From assembly GCA_032718475.1 (NCBI GenBank), contig JAUCBJ010000753.1:1-63898 (forward strand): DNA of 63,898 nt, in the 5' to 3' direction. Positions 9,999-21,824 of this stretch are shown one piece after another. Numbering within the stretch: position 1 is the stretch's first letter; every line of letters begins with the position of its first letter. Source of the DNA: Nemertoderma westbladi (taxonomy: Eukaryota; Xenacoelomorpha; Nemertodermatida; Nemertodermatidae). A program made the position numbers and the translations under genes. The notes beneath the pieces were generated by a model. The model made no database searches, was not told where the DNA came from, and saw only the letters and a list, made by a program, of their open reading frames with translations.

Positions 9999-10439
9999 TT
10001 CTTACCATGCCATGATAATCACATATTTTTTATTACATAGGAGAACAATCGACCCTTTTTCACTAATCTAGAGTTATTTTAATTTACTAGTAATCAAAAG
10101 TGAGGTTTATAATGAGTTGGGAGAATCATGAAAACAAAATGCTCTACATGTTTTTCCCCATGTAATACCCATCTTTCATAGTTTTAAAGATATAACGGTT
10201 TAATTACAGAATTCATAAAATTACAAGAAATCTGTTTGACCGAGATCTAAAACAGTATGACTCCAGAAATTTAAAAATGGAAATATTTTGTATTTCATAT
10301 ATACTGTTAAGAAACTGCATACATGTGCACAGAATTGCAAACAGGTACCCTACCGGTACACAAAATACATTTGTAGGCCTACAGTTGTTGTGAAATATTG
10401 TAATAAATATTGTAATAATACAGACAGATATAGAATTGC

Positions 10440-11130
10440 TGTGATGCCGAAAAGAAGGCTTCTATTAGATTTAGAGGAATTCCTCCAATCCAACAGTTCA
10501 AAAAGCCTGATGCCTTCATCACTATAACATGCAATCCAAACTGGCCTGAGATTGAGTTATTGCTCCCAGGTCATTGCGCAGAGGACTGGCCAGATATTGT
10601 GTCCCAAGTATTCAGGGTGAAGTTTTGCTGTATTATTAGCGAAATATGGGATATCACGTTTTCGAGTTAAAGAAATGCATGCCCACCTCCGCATAATACT
10701 TTGTTCTCAAGACTGGTTTACTATGGCGATCAAGTCAACAACGTAATCAGCACCAAATTACCTCTGGATCCAATACAATTCTCTGAGGGTCCATGAGAAA
10801 TAGAGAGCAGGCTCATTGGCTTCTAGATTTAGTGCTAAACCTTATGGTGCACAAATGTAGGCCAGCGTGCAAACAATCAAGCAGGTATTGTAAAAAAGGA
10901 TAAGTGGGACGGTAATACCTTCTATCCAGAATATTGGTGGCGACCAGGTGGGGCTGTTAACCTAAGGGTTGATCTGTCAACAATCAGTGGGTTGTCCCAT
11001 ACTCTGCCTATGTAATACTTCGGTATGAATGTCACATAAATTTTGAAGTATGTATTTCACCTCATACTGTTAAATATTTGTTCAAATATATACAATACAT
11101 AAAGGAGGTGATCATCTAATTATTTTCATT
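10440..11130 (+). pseudogene. Canonical Helitron Rep domain remnant (left copy)
   Basis: Rep of a rolling-circle Helitron, which nicks DNA through an HUH nuclease. Visible pieces in order: motif 1 as FITITCNPNWPEI near 10515-10550, a degenerate HUH motif (MHAHLRII) near 10677, a Cys-rich HKCRPACKQSSRYC segment near 10855, and a DNA-binding/Tyr segment near 11000-11095 (NQWVVPYSAY, then HTVKYLFKYI with the Tyr pair). Stops and frameshifts separate them, and the helicase part is missing. It is a different family from the Helentron-like gene in the centre, whose motif 1 is FLTATCND. Confidence 0.8.
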
Positions 11131-11455
11131 TATATTTTGTTGCATATCATGACCGATATTGCTTTGTATTCTACACTACTGTACGTGATTCCATCTACAA
11201 CATTCCAATTATTTTTGAGATTTCATAATGTATGTCATCCACATTCAATTACCATATTTTTTCCCGCGTTACTACTGTACGGGTACGCGTACCATGCAAA
11301 TCTGTAGTGATTTTCTGTTTTTACATTTACTTTAATTCATTAATTCGTTGAAGAAGGCACTAGGGCAGAAATCGATTGGTGACATATATCACATTTTTTA
11401 TATTTAGTCAGAGTGAGATAGACCCCTAGTTCCCAACTAGTTTGATATCAACATC

Positions 11456-11719
11456 ATGAAATCAAAAGTAGAAGAGATGATACAAATCACATTTCGTGAA
11501 ATGTAATTTTCAAAAAAGTGCCAAAAGTTGGGTTAAAAATGGTACTATAACTCGAAAATCTCCTTCTCAACTTCTCAATATTTCTAAAAACCGTTTTCAC
11601 TATTAGGAAGGTGATAAATTTTTAGGAAAAGTCATAAAATTTCACATTCTCCAACTGCATTTGTTATAACAAAAAAACCACGGGGGTCATATTGACCCCC
11701 AACCCCGGATTTAATAGGG
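11456..11719 (+). mobile_element. piggyBac-like non-autonomous element, terminal fragment (left copy)
   Basis: The last 260 bp match the right end of the complete copy at 60483-62025, including the GGGGGTCATATTGACCCCC subterminal palindrome and the terminus TTTAATAGGG next to TTAA (11720-11723). The other end is absent, so it is 5' truncated. Confidence 0.75.
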
Positions 11720-12299
11720 TTAAACAATGCCATTTGCCACTGAGCTCTTTCAATTAGAATCAACCACATTGCCAAAGGAAATACAGGGTGCATTCCATGG
11801 CATTTCATGGCCTTAGATATTGTGGGGTGAGTCATCTCTATCGATTCCTCTTTGGGAAATGTAGGGGTTTCTAATGTCAGTGCTAAAATTTACACATGCT
11901 TCGTGTACTACTCCAATCATCATTATGACAGTGAATAATGTGGAATCAGCAGACAAATGTGATGAAGATGATGTTTCTCTGCCCCAACTTTCGAACTATA
12001 GATATTTGGATTTAACTATGGTCGAGCTCTTTATTCCTATAAATCAGTCCATTCGCTTTCCTAACAAATGCTGAGCTCTAGCTAGTATCACTCAACAAAT
12101 GCAACAAATGTGATGATTGGGACTCCAGTATCACTCAACAAATGCAAGAATAAAAACTCAGTTTTGTTGATGGGCATACATACTATTAATCAATTTCAAA
12201 ACAACACAAGTAGTACGTAATATGCAATATTCACTATGGCCATACATACGTAGGGCCTACTACAATACAATAATTTTTTTTAGCATAAATGTTATTCAA
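11720..12299. other. Arm B sequence, no recognised gene
   Basis: Contains a 66-codon frame (11874-12074) conserved in the right arm (40815-41015) with two residue differences, which follows from duplication and is not evidence of function. A short direct duplication of AGTATCACTCAACAAATGCA occurs around 12090-12150. Confidence 0.4.
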
Positions 12300-12533
12300 A
12301 ATGACTCTCATGCTGTATCCTGCTTCAATGATGGAAAATCTTCGAGAGGTCATGTTCTCAAGAATATGGGAATTGTTCAATGAATGGTCTCTCTTATCTT
12401 GATAGAATTCGAGTAGACAAAGCCAATAGTGAATTATTTAAGATAGAATCTTCGGCAAAAGGAGGCAACAAAAGGAAGGAGCGAGTCAATGAAGAAGACG
12501 ATAATGAATATGGGGCTGGTCAATTCTAGTTAA
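12300..12533 (+). pseudogene. Mutator-like transposase, C-terminal end (left copy)
   Basis: One frame reads AVSCFNDGKSS...VLKNMGI and, after a frameshift, YLDRIRVDKAN...YGAGQF followed by a stop. This matches the C-terminal tail of the animal Mutator-like transposase family as I remember it. Catalytic residues are not included. The more N-terminal part lies downstream at 12695-12900, so the order is rearranged. Confidence 0.5.
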
Positions 12534-12694
12534 TAATGTTGAACCATCCTTTATCTACATCTCCCTCAGTCATCATAGTCATCATTTATATCACCTAATA
12601 CCTCTTGAATCTTGAGAAATCGCATTATATATGTTACATTTTACTCTTGGTCATTTTTTTTAAACTCCGAACTTTAAACTTGATTTACTCAGAA

Positions 12695-12900
12695 TCATGA
12701 ATTCACGGATACAATTACTAAAGAGATCAAGGCAGTGCACCATTACTATACTTCATACGAAGATCCCACATCTCAGCATATAGATTGCCCTGCATCGTGG
12801 TATAAGTTTATAAAGAAAGATCCTAGCTATACAGACAAACCTGTGGAAATAGCCCCCTTATGTTATTAAACAGTGAGGAAATCACCAATGGGCGTATGAC
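12695..12900 (+). pseudogene. Mutator-like transposase, internal segment (left copy)
   Basis: The frame reads IKAVHHYYTSYEDPTSQHIDCPASWYKF, matching the HxxCP..SWCK segment that normally lies upstream of the C-terminal tail in Mutator-like transposases. A stop follows shortly after. Mirror copy at about 39984-40189. Confidence 0.45.
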
Positions 12901-13230
12901 CTATAGAATGGCATCAGAAACGTTTTAAGTATAAGGATAAACTGTATCGGACAATCAAGAAGAAGCTCGTTCATTGACAGGGCAGGGGCTACTTCATTGA
13001 CAGCTGTGGGGGAAGGAGTTAAGATGAAATACCTTATAGTGCTGGCAGAATGGGGGTTTCATTTTTTATAATTCATATCTAAAAATGATTTGTCAAACTG
13101 CTAAAAAAATATGCAGACTGCCAAGATCATGCCAAAAAATAGGCACAATATACATTGGCAAATTGGTATGATTATATATTTTGTCAAATTATATTGCTAA
13201 AATATTTAGTTAGTATAGTATAGTTAGTAG

Positions 13231-13826
13231 CATTATTATTAAACATGGTGAAATATTATAAAGATGTTAACATCGGAGAAAAACAACAAGGTACACTTAC
13301 GGTAAAACCAGGTACACTAATAGTTGAATTGAGATCAGAAAAACACGAATGAATAAAATTAGTGACCAATGCATCTTAAGAAAATAAAAACGGACTTTAA
13401 GTACATACTAAAGAGAAAAATCAAGCAGAAATTTAAACAGAAATGAAGTAAAAATATTGAAATTATGTATGTAAATACTATAAACAGTACACTAGAGCAG
13501 CATATTATTAAAAATTTACAAATCTTATAAAAACATAACAATATGCCATATTAAATTAAAAACGTATACATGAGTTCCAAGTAGTACAATAGAACAAATG
13601 ACATTATTACAAATATAGATATAGAAGGCAGATAACAATTAATAGTATGTAGAAATTATAATAGATATGATAAAAACATAAAGTAGAACAGATAAAAACA
13701 TATATTATATTTACAAATAAAATTACAATAATTACACTAAATTCCGGTTAAATTTACAAAAAGAAAGTAGGTTAATTTCTTTGAGGTCTTAGAGAAAATA
13801 ACAGTTTATTACGGCAATTTACAACT
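13231..13826. other. AT-rich 3' flank of the CR1-like LINE
   Basis: Very AT-rich, no gene seen. It lies downstream of the minus-strand LINE and may include its 3' untranslated region. Absent from the right arm. Confidence 0.5.
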
Positions 13827-16530
13827 TCAGCTGGAAGCGAGTTCCAAATGGGCACGGCACACTCTGTGGGAAAAATTATTTTTGCACATCTGCAAGCGCG
13901 ACTGTTTATGAAACAGTTTATGGTCGTGACCTCTCAACCCACCCCTAGGGGCCACGGTAAAGAAGTCAGCAAAGTTTAGGTCGACTTCGTTGTTCGAAAG
14001 AGCGAAGGTCATCTTGAGGTCAAAAATTATGTGGCGCACTTCCAGGGGTTGAAGTTGTAATACGTTAATTCGATTCAAATATCTTACTGTACAATCCAAA
14101 TTACAACGTTTAAAAAGGCGATGCGTAAAATATCTCTATACCCGCTCAAGTAAGTCTATACAACCTAAATGAAAAGGAGACCATATAGGCGTACAGTACT
14201 CTAATAAGGGACGCACATAGGATTTAAAAGCCGTAATTAATGCAGAACGATTCGAAGTTAAAAAGCACTTGAAAATCAAATTTGTCATTTTTAGGGCCTT
14301 GGCCTTGTTCGCGACAGTAAACATTGAAATTAAGAGAACTACACATTGTAATACCCAGGTCTCTACAGGAAGTGTCAATCTTTAAACATTTACCACCTAA
14401 CATGTACTGCGTATCATTTTGGTCTGCCGAACCGATGTAAAGCACGGTGCACTTATGAGCAGCAATTTTGAGTTGCCATGTATCAGCCCACTTTTCCAAA
14501 GCAGATAAAGCTTCAGCGAGTTGCAAATTATCGGACGAGCGCGCATACAGCTTTACATCATCGGCGAACAATTTGCATGATACACTATTACCAATTATAT
14601 CAGGATGGTCATTAATAAATAACACAAACAATATTGGGCCAAGTACGCTACCTTGAGGGGTACCGGATAGTACATAGCAGATCTCCAGAATCTCCAGATA
14701 TACCATATGCCAATAATTTAGATAATAATTTCCTATGTACAACAGAATCAAATGCTTTCGCAAAATCAATATAAATTGTGTCCGTGCTCTTTCGACTATC
14801 TAATAAATTGCACCAATCAGTTGTACATTCCAATAATTGAGTACAGGTAGACCGTTTCTTTAGGAATCCATGTTGCGATTTAGATATGAGTTTATGAGAA
14901 TATAAATAATCGAGCAATTCGTCCTTTATACACATCTCCATAATTTTTCATGCAATACAGGTCAAAGAAACAGGTCTGTAATTGTACGGGTCGGCAGCCT
15001 CCCCCTTCTTATAGATTGGAACTATGAATGCTGTTAACCAAATAGTAGGTAGACAATGGCTACTAAACGATATTTGGAAAATTGCCGCTAGAGGAGCTGC
15101 CAAGCACTGTGATAATCTAAGAGAAGATCATACTGGGGAAACCATCAGGCGCACGACTCGATTTACCTTCAAGTTTACGTAATATACAGGATACGTTTAC
15201 CTGACTAAAATCAACATGAGACATAGAAATATGATTGGGAACACGCCGCTCAAAATTTGGTGTAGCACTGTTATCAACGGAAAAGTTTTCTGAGGATACC
15301 TTTGATAGAATACGGGCTTTCTCAATATCATCTACCACGGTTGCACCTTTAAATTTAAACAGTGAAACACCAGAATTAAGGTTACGTTTCGAATTGATAT
15401 ATGAAAAAATATCACCGATATTGCCCGAACTAATAATCTTGTTTTCCCGAATGCAGGCTGCCCTGAAGCATGCCTGGGATACAGCTTTGGCGCATTTCTT
15501 ATATTCAGAACTACCAGTTACGGTATGACGTCGCCGCCATAAGCGTTTTTTCTTGCGTTGTAATAAACGAACAAAATCAGGGAAAACCTTCTTCTTGCGC
15601 ACTGTCACAAAACTCTTAAAAGTAACAAATCTTTCTAAACCTGTACGTAGTGTAGTGTAGCACTAAAAAAATCCCAAAAATCATCAACAGAAATACATGA
15701 ATCAAAATTAGTGTTCCAATCAATACTTTCCATAAATATGGAGAATTCACTGTAGTTACCATTCTTAAAATCATAATAACCTATGTTATCATCAGATGAC
15801 GGGCTATGATCAGCAATGATTTTAATATAAAATATTAAAAATTACAGATGCATGGTCACTAGTACTAAAATTATCAGTAACATCTACATTAGAAACAAAC
15901 ATATCCTCACTGGAAAAAACTAGATCTAGAATATTATTATCGCAGGTGGGTTTTAATTGTAACTGAGTTAAACCACTTTCCATAAAACACTGGTTTAGTA
16001 AGTCGTAGTTAGCATATGTAGGTAGGATGTGTTAAGTTAAGCCAATCGAAATCTGGTAAATTAAAATCACCATTCACGACACATGGGTTATTTACTTGAC
16101 AGAGAAGATGCATTCGGACAAGAGTTTATCAGTTTCAATGTTCCTGATCGATATATACATATAAACCGACAGGGGGAGCTTCCAACTAGATCGATCGCTA
16201 CCACCTCAGTATCTACAAAGCGAGCCGGTAGTTGTACCGGGACGCATTTGATGTCCGACCGGACAAGGACGGCAACTCCACCACCTACGAACAGCTTCCC
16301 GTTTATGGTACTGCTGCTCAGCCTGTAGTCGGGTAAGATCATGGTCGATCTAAACCCCAGTATGCGCACTGCGCAGTAGATTTCCGGAGTTTTTTCTTTT
16401 GTTCCATGATATTATTCTTGGAATCCATGCTAGAGAGGCGGACAATGAAACGCGTAGGTTTATTATCCTTCGCCGGTAGACTGGAAACTACTGAAAATAC
16501 CACATCTTTCTGATCGAACTCTGACTCCAA
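13827..16530 (-). pseudogene. CR1-like LINE (endonuclease plus reverse transcriptase), broken
   Basis: Read 5' to 3' on the minus strand: end of ORF1 (16530-16339), then an APE-type endonuclease with GDFNLPDFDW near 16070 and SDHAS near 15860, a linker (15608-15117) ending in GKSSRAPDGFP, then the RT: FAKAFDSV (motif A) near 14755, GTPQGSVLGP (motif B) near 14655, FADDVKLY (motif C) near 14565, and a thumb/C-terminal region to 13827. At least five frameshifts or stops break it. It lies wholly within the left arm between blocks B and C and is missing from the right arm, so it inserted after the arms separated or was lost from the right. Clade by motif style: CR1 group. Confidence 0.85.
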
Positions 16531-17107
16531 CAGAGAAGAGATTTATCCTTTGTTAGAATCGTCGGTAAAAAATATTTAGTTTAATATCTTACACCCTTGT
16601 TACACCTGGTACGAAGTTTCAGAATTTAGTTGTATCATGTACTCGGTCTATATAGTCCCGCTCTCAAAAAGCATTCCTTTGATCAAACATTGATCAAACT
16701 TTGATCAATATGTACCATGTAATATTGAAATGTACCAGGCTTATAAAGCCTGCCATTGAGTTATACCAAAGGCGCTGCAATTCAAAGTCTAGATTCCCAC
16801 TGAGCCATGTGTCAATCAAGCAGCCCTCTTTCCCTCTCTCTCTGTGTGTAATGGTCCACATGCTCTGTGGGGCGAGCCACGAAGTGAGCAAAGCCTTAGC
16901 ATATGGGTACCACCATTAACAAGTTGTCTGTCGTCGTCGTCGTAAATTTTTGATCGCTAATAACTCGGTTATTCCTTGATGAAATTAAACAAAACTTGGT
17001 ATGTATGTAGTCCGGCAAAAGCTTAGAAAGAATCTCAAGTTTGGTCAAAAATGAACGAACTTAACGAGTTTACAGTGGATACATAAATATAATAATAATA
17101 AAATAAT

Positions 17108-17345
17108 ACATAAATCAGCAGTCACTCTCACAGTTTCGAGACTTTGCACAGTTATAAAGGACGTTAGTCTCCGTTTAGGGATACTATTTTAAGACAAAAC
17201 AGGATGAGCACAACGAGGCTAATGAAGGCCATAAATCAGCAGTCACTCTCACAGTTTCGAGACTTTGCACAGTTATAAAGGACGTTAGTCTCCGTTTAGG
17301 GATACTATTTTAAGACAAAACAGGATGAGCACAACGAGGCTAATG
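17108..17345 (+). repeat. 119-bp tandem duplication, left arm only
   Basis: Two copies of the unit beginning TAAATCAGCAGTCACTCTCA and ending GAGGCTAATGAAGG. The right arm (37730-37840) has one copy, so the duplication came after the arms formed. Confidence 0.9.
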
Positions 17346-17649
17346 AAGGAGAAGAGTATTGTAAAACTAAAAATGTCATACTTAACTTAAATAGCCCTAG
17401 TTAGAAGGTTTACAAATGACAGTTAAAGTGTGTAAGGGGAAACTGAAATGGATCTCTATTGTTACAACTAGTTTATCACAAACTGATAGCATCGCCTTCA
17501 CTCATATATATTTTAGGAAAGACAGTTTTCGTATATCTAATGGAGATTAGTATAATGTACTTTCTAATTTAGGCTCTCGTGCTGCGCGAAGGCCCCACGA
17601 ACATGTAAAGGATGTCTGCAGAGCACGCAGGACACCACGTCCATATCAT

Positions 17650-17770
17650 ACCTCAATCAATCAATCAATATATATTTATTAGCCTTTAAAACTTGAACCA
17701 GCATGCTGATTCAAGGCAGTTAACATGTATATTGCACTATACATAACAACTGATAATAAAAAGATGCCCA
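17650..17770 (-). repeat. LINE/SINE-like 3' tail with CAAT repeats
   Basis: (CAAT)n followed by ATATATATTTATTAGCC and a GCATGCTGATTCAAGGCAG segment, read in reverse as a 3' end ending in (ATTG)n. The mirrored copy at 37320-37422 has a longer ATTG run. This style of tail is typical of CR1/L2-group elements. Confidence 0.5.
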
Positions 17771-18460
17771 AGTCGACGGGCAAAAATTGTTTTAACCAAT
17801 TCGTAAAATGGCCGGTATATCTACTGTACATACATACCATATTGCAATATAAATAAACATTTATCTGGAAATCAATAGTTAAGACCAGGCCTAGTCATAC
17901 ATCGTAAGCAAAGAAGCAAAACGCACACACACACACACAAAAAAAAATATTAGAATCATATTATTTAAGGGGAAGTCTACTCACTCACTCACGTCCATAA
18001 TCTGGTCTACACACACAAATCACATATTGTATTCGCGAGAAAAATATCGTTCCCTCATATTATTTCAAGGCACACTATCCATACTAGAGCATTTAACCTA
18101 TGGTGGATTGTTCTGTTACGTAACGGCTGATCTATCGTATTGTTTCATGTAGTGTGTTTTTAGTTGCGATATAAATTTATTTTGAAATATTTTGTCACGG
18201 AATAAGTTGTTTTTGCGATTCCATATTCTAGAGCATGCTATAAGAAATTAATAATGTCCTATTTGTTTCTAGTTTTTGGGATCTTGATTTTTTTGGTGCG
18301 ATTGTTTATGATTTTATTGGATATATTAAATTGTTGTATAAATGGTAGTTTCAATTGTTTAAACAATAGGTTTGTTCTTTTAGTTAAGCTTCTCTAACAG
18401 TATAAGCTACTCAGTTACTTGATTAGGCCTAGGTAGGTTTATTAGGCCGGTACCCTACAA

Positions 18461-18672
18461 CTACTACTACTACTACTACTACTACTAGGATCAGCATGCT
18501 GCATTGCAGCTGCATTTTTAAGAATGCTGTGCCGGCTTGTCAACAAAATTGCACCGCCACAACTCCCTATCACCCATGACATTTGCTAGATCATCCGCAT
18601 CTTTAAGGCCAGTGTCCTTTAAGATGCGTCTCAAGAAATTCATGGGCTGTCCACCATGCTTATTCACTCCAT
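18461..18672 (-). mobile_element. LINE copy 2, 5'-truncated, with (CTA)9 tail
   Basis: About 185 bp identical in type to the 3' end of copy 1 (codons for the final residues, then the GCAGCTGCAATGCAGCATGC segment), reversed. The tail abuts the inner end of left arm block C, so this insertion marks the arm boundary. Confidence 0.85.
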
Positions 18673-19319
18673 AACATTATGTGTCGATTGTCGTGACAAT
18701 TGTCGATTTAGTTGTACTAGACAGCTAGAGGCATGTTTTAACTTTGACTTTTAAGACCAAATTATCAGTATTATGAAGCTACTGTATTGTGTATGGCCTG
18801 TATTTCACAAGCCAAGACTTTGTCCTAATTGCGATGTGACAGATTGCTAAGTATATGTGAATAATTCTTATTGTAGGCTTTCTTAGAGGTGTTCTGGCCT
18901 TTTGGGTCTCATTTTGGGTTCATTGAAACTGCAATGTATAATTTAGTTGCAGAATAATCACATTTTATGACCAAATCATCAGTACTTTTGCAGTCATGGT
19001 GTATATTTCATATTACAATTCAAGATCTTGTGCTATTGCGAGGTGATATATCTGTATATATATATATATCACTTTGTTGACTTTTAGTGGTGGTATTTGA
19101 CTAATTTTATGCTTATTGGAAATGCAATGGTATACTTCAGGGTGTACTTGACCCATAACACCACTAAAAAACCTAAAATGAGAAACACTCTCACAGCTAA
19201 TGCTTCGCTATGATAGTATCTTGTTGCAAAACGCCCCATCGCAACGTTAACGATGATCGCGATTGTAGTGGGATAACTTTTGTAGCATTGAGCATTGGGT
19301 AGACTTCAACCAAATTAAA
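18673..19319. other. Gene-free spacer
   Basis: No gene seen. Holds a short TA run at 19058-19070 and two TATTGTG..AGGTGATAT segments resembling each other (about 18825 and 19035). Confidence 0.4.
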
Positions 19320-20500
19320 AAAAAATTCCATTGCGAGACTGCTCCATGGAAATCAGAGTGGGTTCCGTAAAGGTCGTGGGACCATGGAGCCCATTTTGGC
19401 AATTAAAAGGATAATTGAAGAGTTATCAAAAAAGAAAGACAGGCTGTTATCTTTGTTGACTTCTTCAAGGCCTTTGATTCAGTCTCTCGCTCATGTATGT
19501 TCGGCATACTTTCATTATATAGGATTCCTGATGAAATTATTGCAGCAATCAGATCAGTAGTATATGATGGTTCAACAACATTTGAGTCTACTGTTGATGG
19601 TGACACAGAACCATTTTAAGTATTATGGGGAGTCCTCCAAGGAGACACACTTGCGCCATTCTTGTTCATAATTGTGGTTGATAATTGTGGCATGTCTTCA
19701 GATCATCATAATGATGATGGGGTGATGGTAACTCCACCTACTGGCTCCAGAAGTCAAGGAAATCCTGCCAAGTACCTAACTGATTTATACTTTGCTGATG
19801 ACTTAGGAGTACCCTCAGAATCACTAGAGGGAGCCCAACGGCTCTTCAGCTCATTAGAACAGGCTGCTTCTAGTGTGGGTCTTTTTATTAACTCAAAAAA
19901 GACCAAAATTTTGACAGTTAACTTTGAAAGTCCTCAGCAAGTCTTGGTAAGGGTGGTATGCTTTAGCATGTGGACGACTTCTGTTACCTGGGATCATGGA
20001 TCCAGGAAGTCAGGTGAGGGAGGACCTTCGAATACATAATGGAAAGGCATGGGCAGCCTTGAATAGGCTTTCCAGGATTTGGAAGTCACAGAGGATTAAT
20101 TGGAAACTTAAGGTCCGATTATTTAGAGCAGCAGTAGTTCCAGTACTCCTCTATGGGAGTCCATGCTGGGCTCTAACTGCTGAGGACACCAAATCTCTGG
20201 ATGGCACCTTCACAAAAATGCTACGCCAGGGTTCATTGTGTCAAGTACAATGCACAGCACACATCTCCAACCAGACACTATATAACATTGGAGGTATCTC
20301 ATTGGTTCCCCCCAACTTGATACTAGAACAAAGTCACCTCCGATTTGCAGGACACTGCTTTCACCATGAGGACCAGCCAGAGCATAATCTTGTGCTTTGG
20401 CAGCCTCATGGAGTGAATAAGCATGGTGGACAGCCGATGACGTCTCAAGAAACGCATCTTAAAGGACACGCATGGGCCTTGAAGATGCGGATGATCTAGC
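19320..20500 (+). pseudogene. Non-LTR retrotransposon reverse transcriptase (copy 3)
   Basis: Same family as 15-893 but longer: RT motif A appears as IFVDFFKAFDSV near 19455, motif B as GVLQGDTLAPFLF near 19640 and FADD (motif C) near 19790, then the same thumb and C-terminal region to about 20500. A frameshift near 19440, a TAA near 19618 and a frameshift near 19995 inactivate it. The 3' end carries a degenerate TAG tail at about 20587. The 5' end is truncated inside the RT domain. Confidence 0.85.
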
Positions 20501-20599
20501 AAATGTCATGGGTGATAGGGAGTTGTGGTGGTGCAATTTTGTTGACAAGCCGGCACAGCATTCTTAAAAATGCAGCATGCCAATCCTAGTAGTACTAGT

Positions 20600-21488
20600 A
20601 GTATGTATTTGGCTCTCCAACATGACTATGTCAACTCCTGCCACAATCACCATAACCGAATGACGCTACGGCAAAGAACAAGAATGCAACAAAGTTCGAA
20701 CAGGTTGCTGGACAGAAAGCTGCAGAACAGGTTGCTGGACCAGGTACCGGTACTGGTCCAGCAGTACTACTGCAGTAAGGACAATTCAAACCAAACATAT
20801 CCTGCACAGCACAATAATGAAATACAGCAATTCAAAAAAACGCTGGAGAATGGAATTTCAGTTTGAAACCAAGGGGAGGGAAGTTTGAAATTCTTGTGAG
20901 TGGTTCAATATTTTGACAAAATTTGACAATTAATATGCTCAAACAAAGAGACTGCTAATAAATATTCCAAAACGCTGAGACTGCTAATTAATATTCCCAA
21001 ACAAAGATACTGCTAATTAATATGCTCAAATAAAGGTACTGCTAATTAATATTCCCAAACAAAGATACTGCTAATTAATATTAGATCAAGGACCACACTT
21101 CCTCCTCTCTCCCTCCCCAAACTTGGCACATCGTCAGCCCAACCTAGGAATTCCTTTTTGATTCTCTTTTTTATTGGGGTATCGGTGTCACTCTCCATAA
21201 TAGCAACAACAGCAGCAGCAGTGGCACAGAGGTACTACGAAAAGCTTTCCTGTCTCTTTAATGTTACTGTCTCTTCTTGATCTCGATCTTCAAGTTTCCC
21301 TGTATTTCTATGGGGGTTTCTAGGGGGGCCTCACTGGAAAGAGTCGTCATACTTTGTGTTTATTCCCTGACCTAACTGTCGAAGGAAACTTTACTTTTAA
21401 ATAAATATATTTTTTTAATAGTACGTAAATAACTTATTTTTTAGGCTTTTTATTATGGTTATATTAATATTATATTTGTTTGTTTTAG
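20600..21488. other. Upstream region of the Helentron-like gene
   Basis: Apart from the 33-bp array there is no recognised gene. A first coding exon must lie here or further left if the 21489 acceptor is real, but I cannot identify its start. Confidence 0.4.
20935..21086 (+). repeat. Tandem array of about 33-bp units
   Basis: About five copies of a unit like CTGCTAATTAATATTCCCAAACAAAGATA. It lies 400 bp upstream of the Helentron-like gene; Helentrons often carry such arrays near their 5' end, which is suggestive only. Confidence 0.8.
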
Positions 21489-21824
21489 ACTCGGACTCCT
21501 CAGCCTCACTCAGTTCTTCAGGCACCTCCATCGCCTCTCCAACCTCTCTACCACCAGGGTCCTACTCCATCGCCTCCCCAAGCGCTCCACCACCGGGGTC
21601 CCACTCCATCGCCTCGCCAAGCGCTCCACCACCGGGGTCCTACTCCATCGCCTTGCCAAGCGCTCCACCACCGGGGTCCTACTCCATCGCCTCGCCAAGC
21701 GCTCCACCACCGGGGTCCTACTCCATCGCCTCCCCAAGCGCTCCACCACCGGGGTCCCACTGTGTCCCGGATGTGTCCCAAACGCTTGGGGCAACTCCTA
21801 CAGTGGGACCCGCTATGGAAACTA
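21489..21824 (+). CDS. Helentron-like gene, Pro/Ser repeat exon
   Basis: An internal exon: acceptor TTTGTTTTAG at 21479-21488 and donor GTGAGT at 21825. It encodes a Ser-rich start and about five 13-residue repeats (SYSIASPSAPPPG), which suggest a flexible linker or low-complexity tail. It ends with one spare base, which the two leading bases of the next exon (23472) complete, so the reading frame passes cleanly into the OTU exon. The ATG at 21455 lies in what looks like intron polypyrimidine tract and is unlikely to be the real start. No enzymatic domain. Confidence comes from the matched splice phase. Confidence 0.65.
21565..21760 (+). repeat. 39-bp coding minisatellite
   Basis: About five copies of a 39-bp unit encoding SIASPSAPPPGSY, nearly identical at DNA level, so recently expanded or homogenised. 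Confidence 0.9.

Larger units (their letters stand above)
9999..13230 (+). repeat. Giant inverted repeat, left block B
   Basis: Reverse complement of 39657-42885, almost equal in length (3.23 kb each). It contains a Helitron Rep remnant (10440-11130), the end of a piggyBac-like element (to 11719) and Mutator-like transposase remnants (12300-12900). Confidence 0.9.
16566..18462 (+). repeat. Giant inverted repeat, left block C
   Basis: Reverse complement of 35637-38283, which is longer because of a 975-bp insertion. It includes a repeat family ending in GTGGGGCGAGCCACGAAG (about 16866), a 119-bp tandem duplication, a LINE/SINE tail with CAAT repeats (17655-17760) and a CA run at 17920. The block stops exactly at the (CTA)9 tail of the LINE at 18461. 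Confidence 0.9.

Noticed and set aside
20570-20866. 98-codon plus-strand ORF after LINE copy 3
   Set aside because: It starts within the LINE 3' tail and has no recognisable domain; repeated LLD segments come from a short local duplication.
20935-21086. CRISPR-like array
   Set aside because: The repeats are directly tandem and diverged with no unique spacers, and the DNA is eukaryotic.
21455-21488. Start codon and signal peptide (MVILILYLFVL) for the Pro/Ser repeat exon
   Set aside because: The hydrophobic codons come from an intron-like T-rich tract ending in TTTTAG, and the downstream frame fits an internal exon better.
21510-21794. Arg/Trp-rich minus-strand frames at the 39-bp repeat
   Set aside because: By-products of the tandem repeat; the plus frame has matched splice sites and joins the OTU exon in phase.
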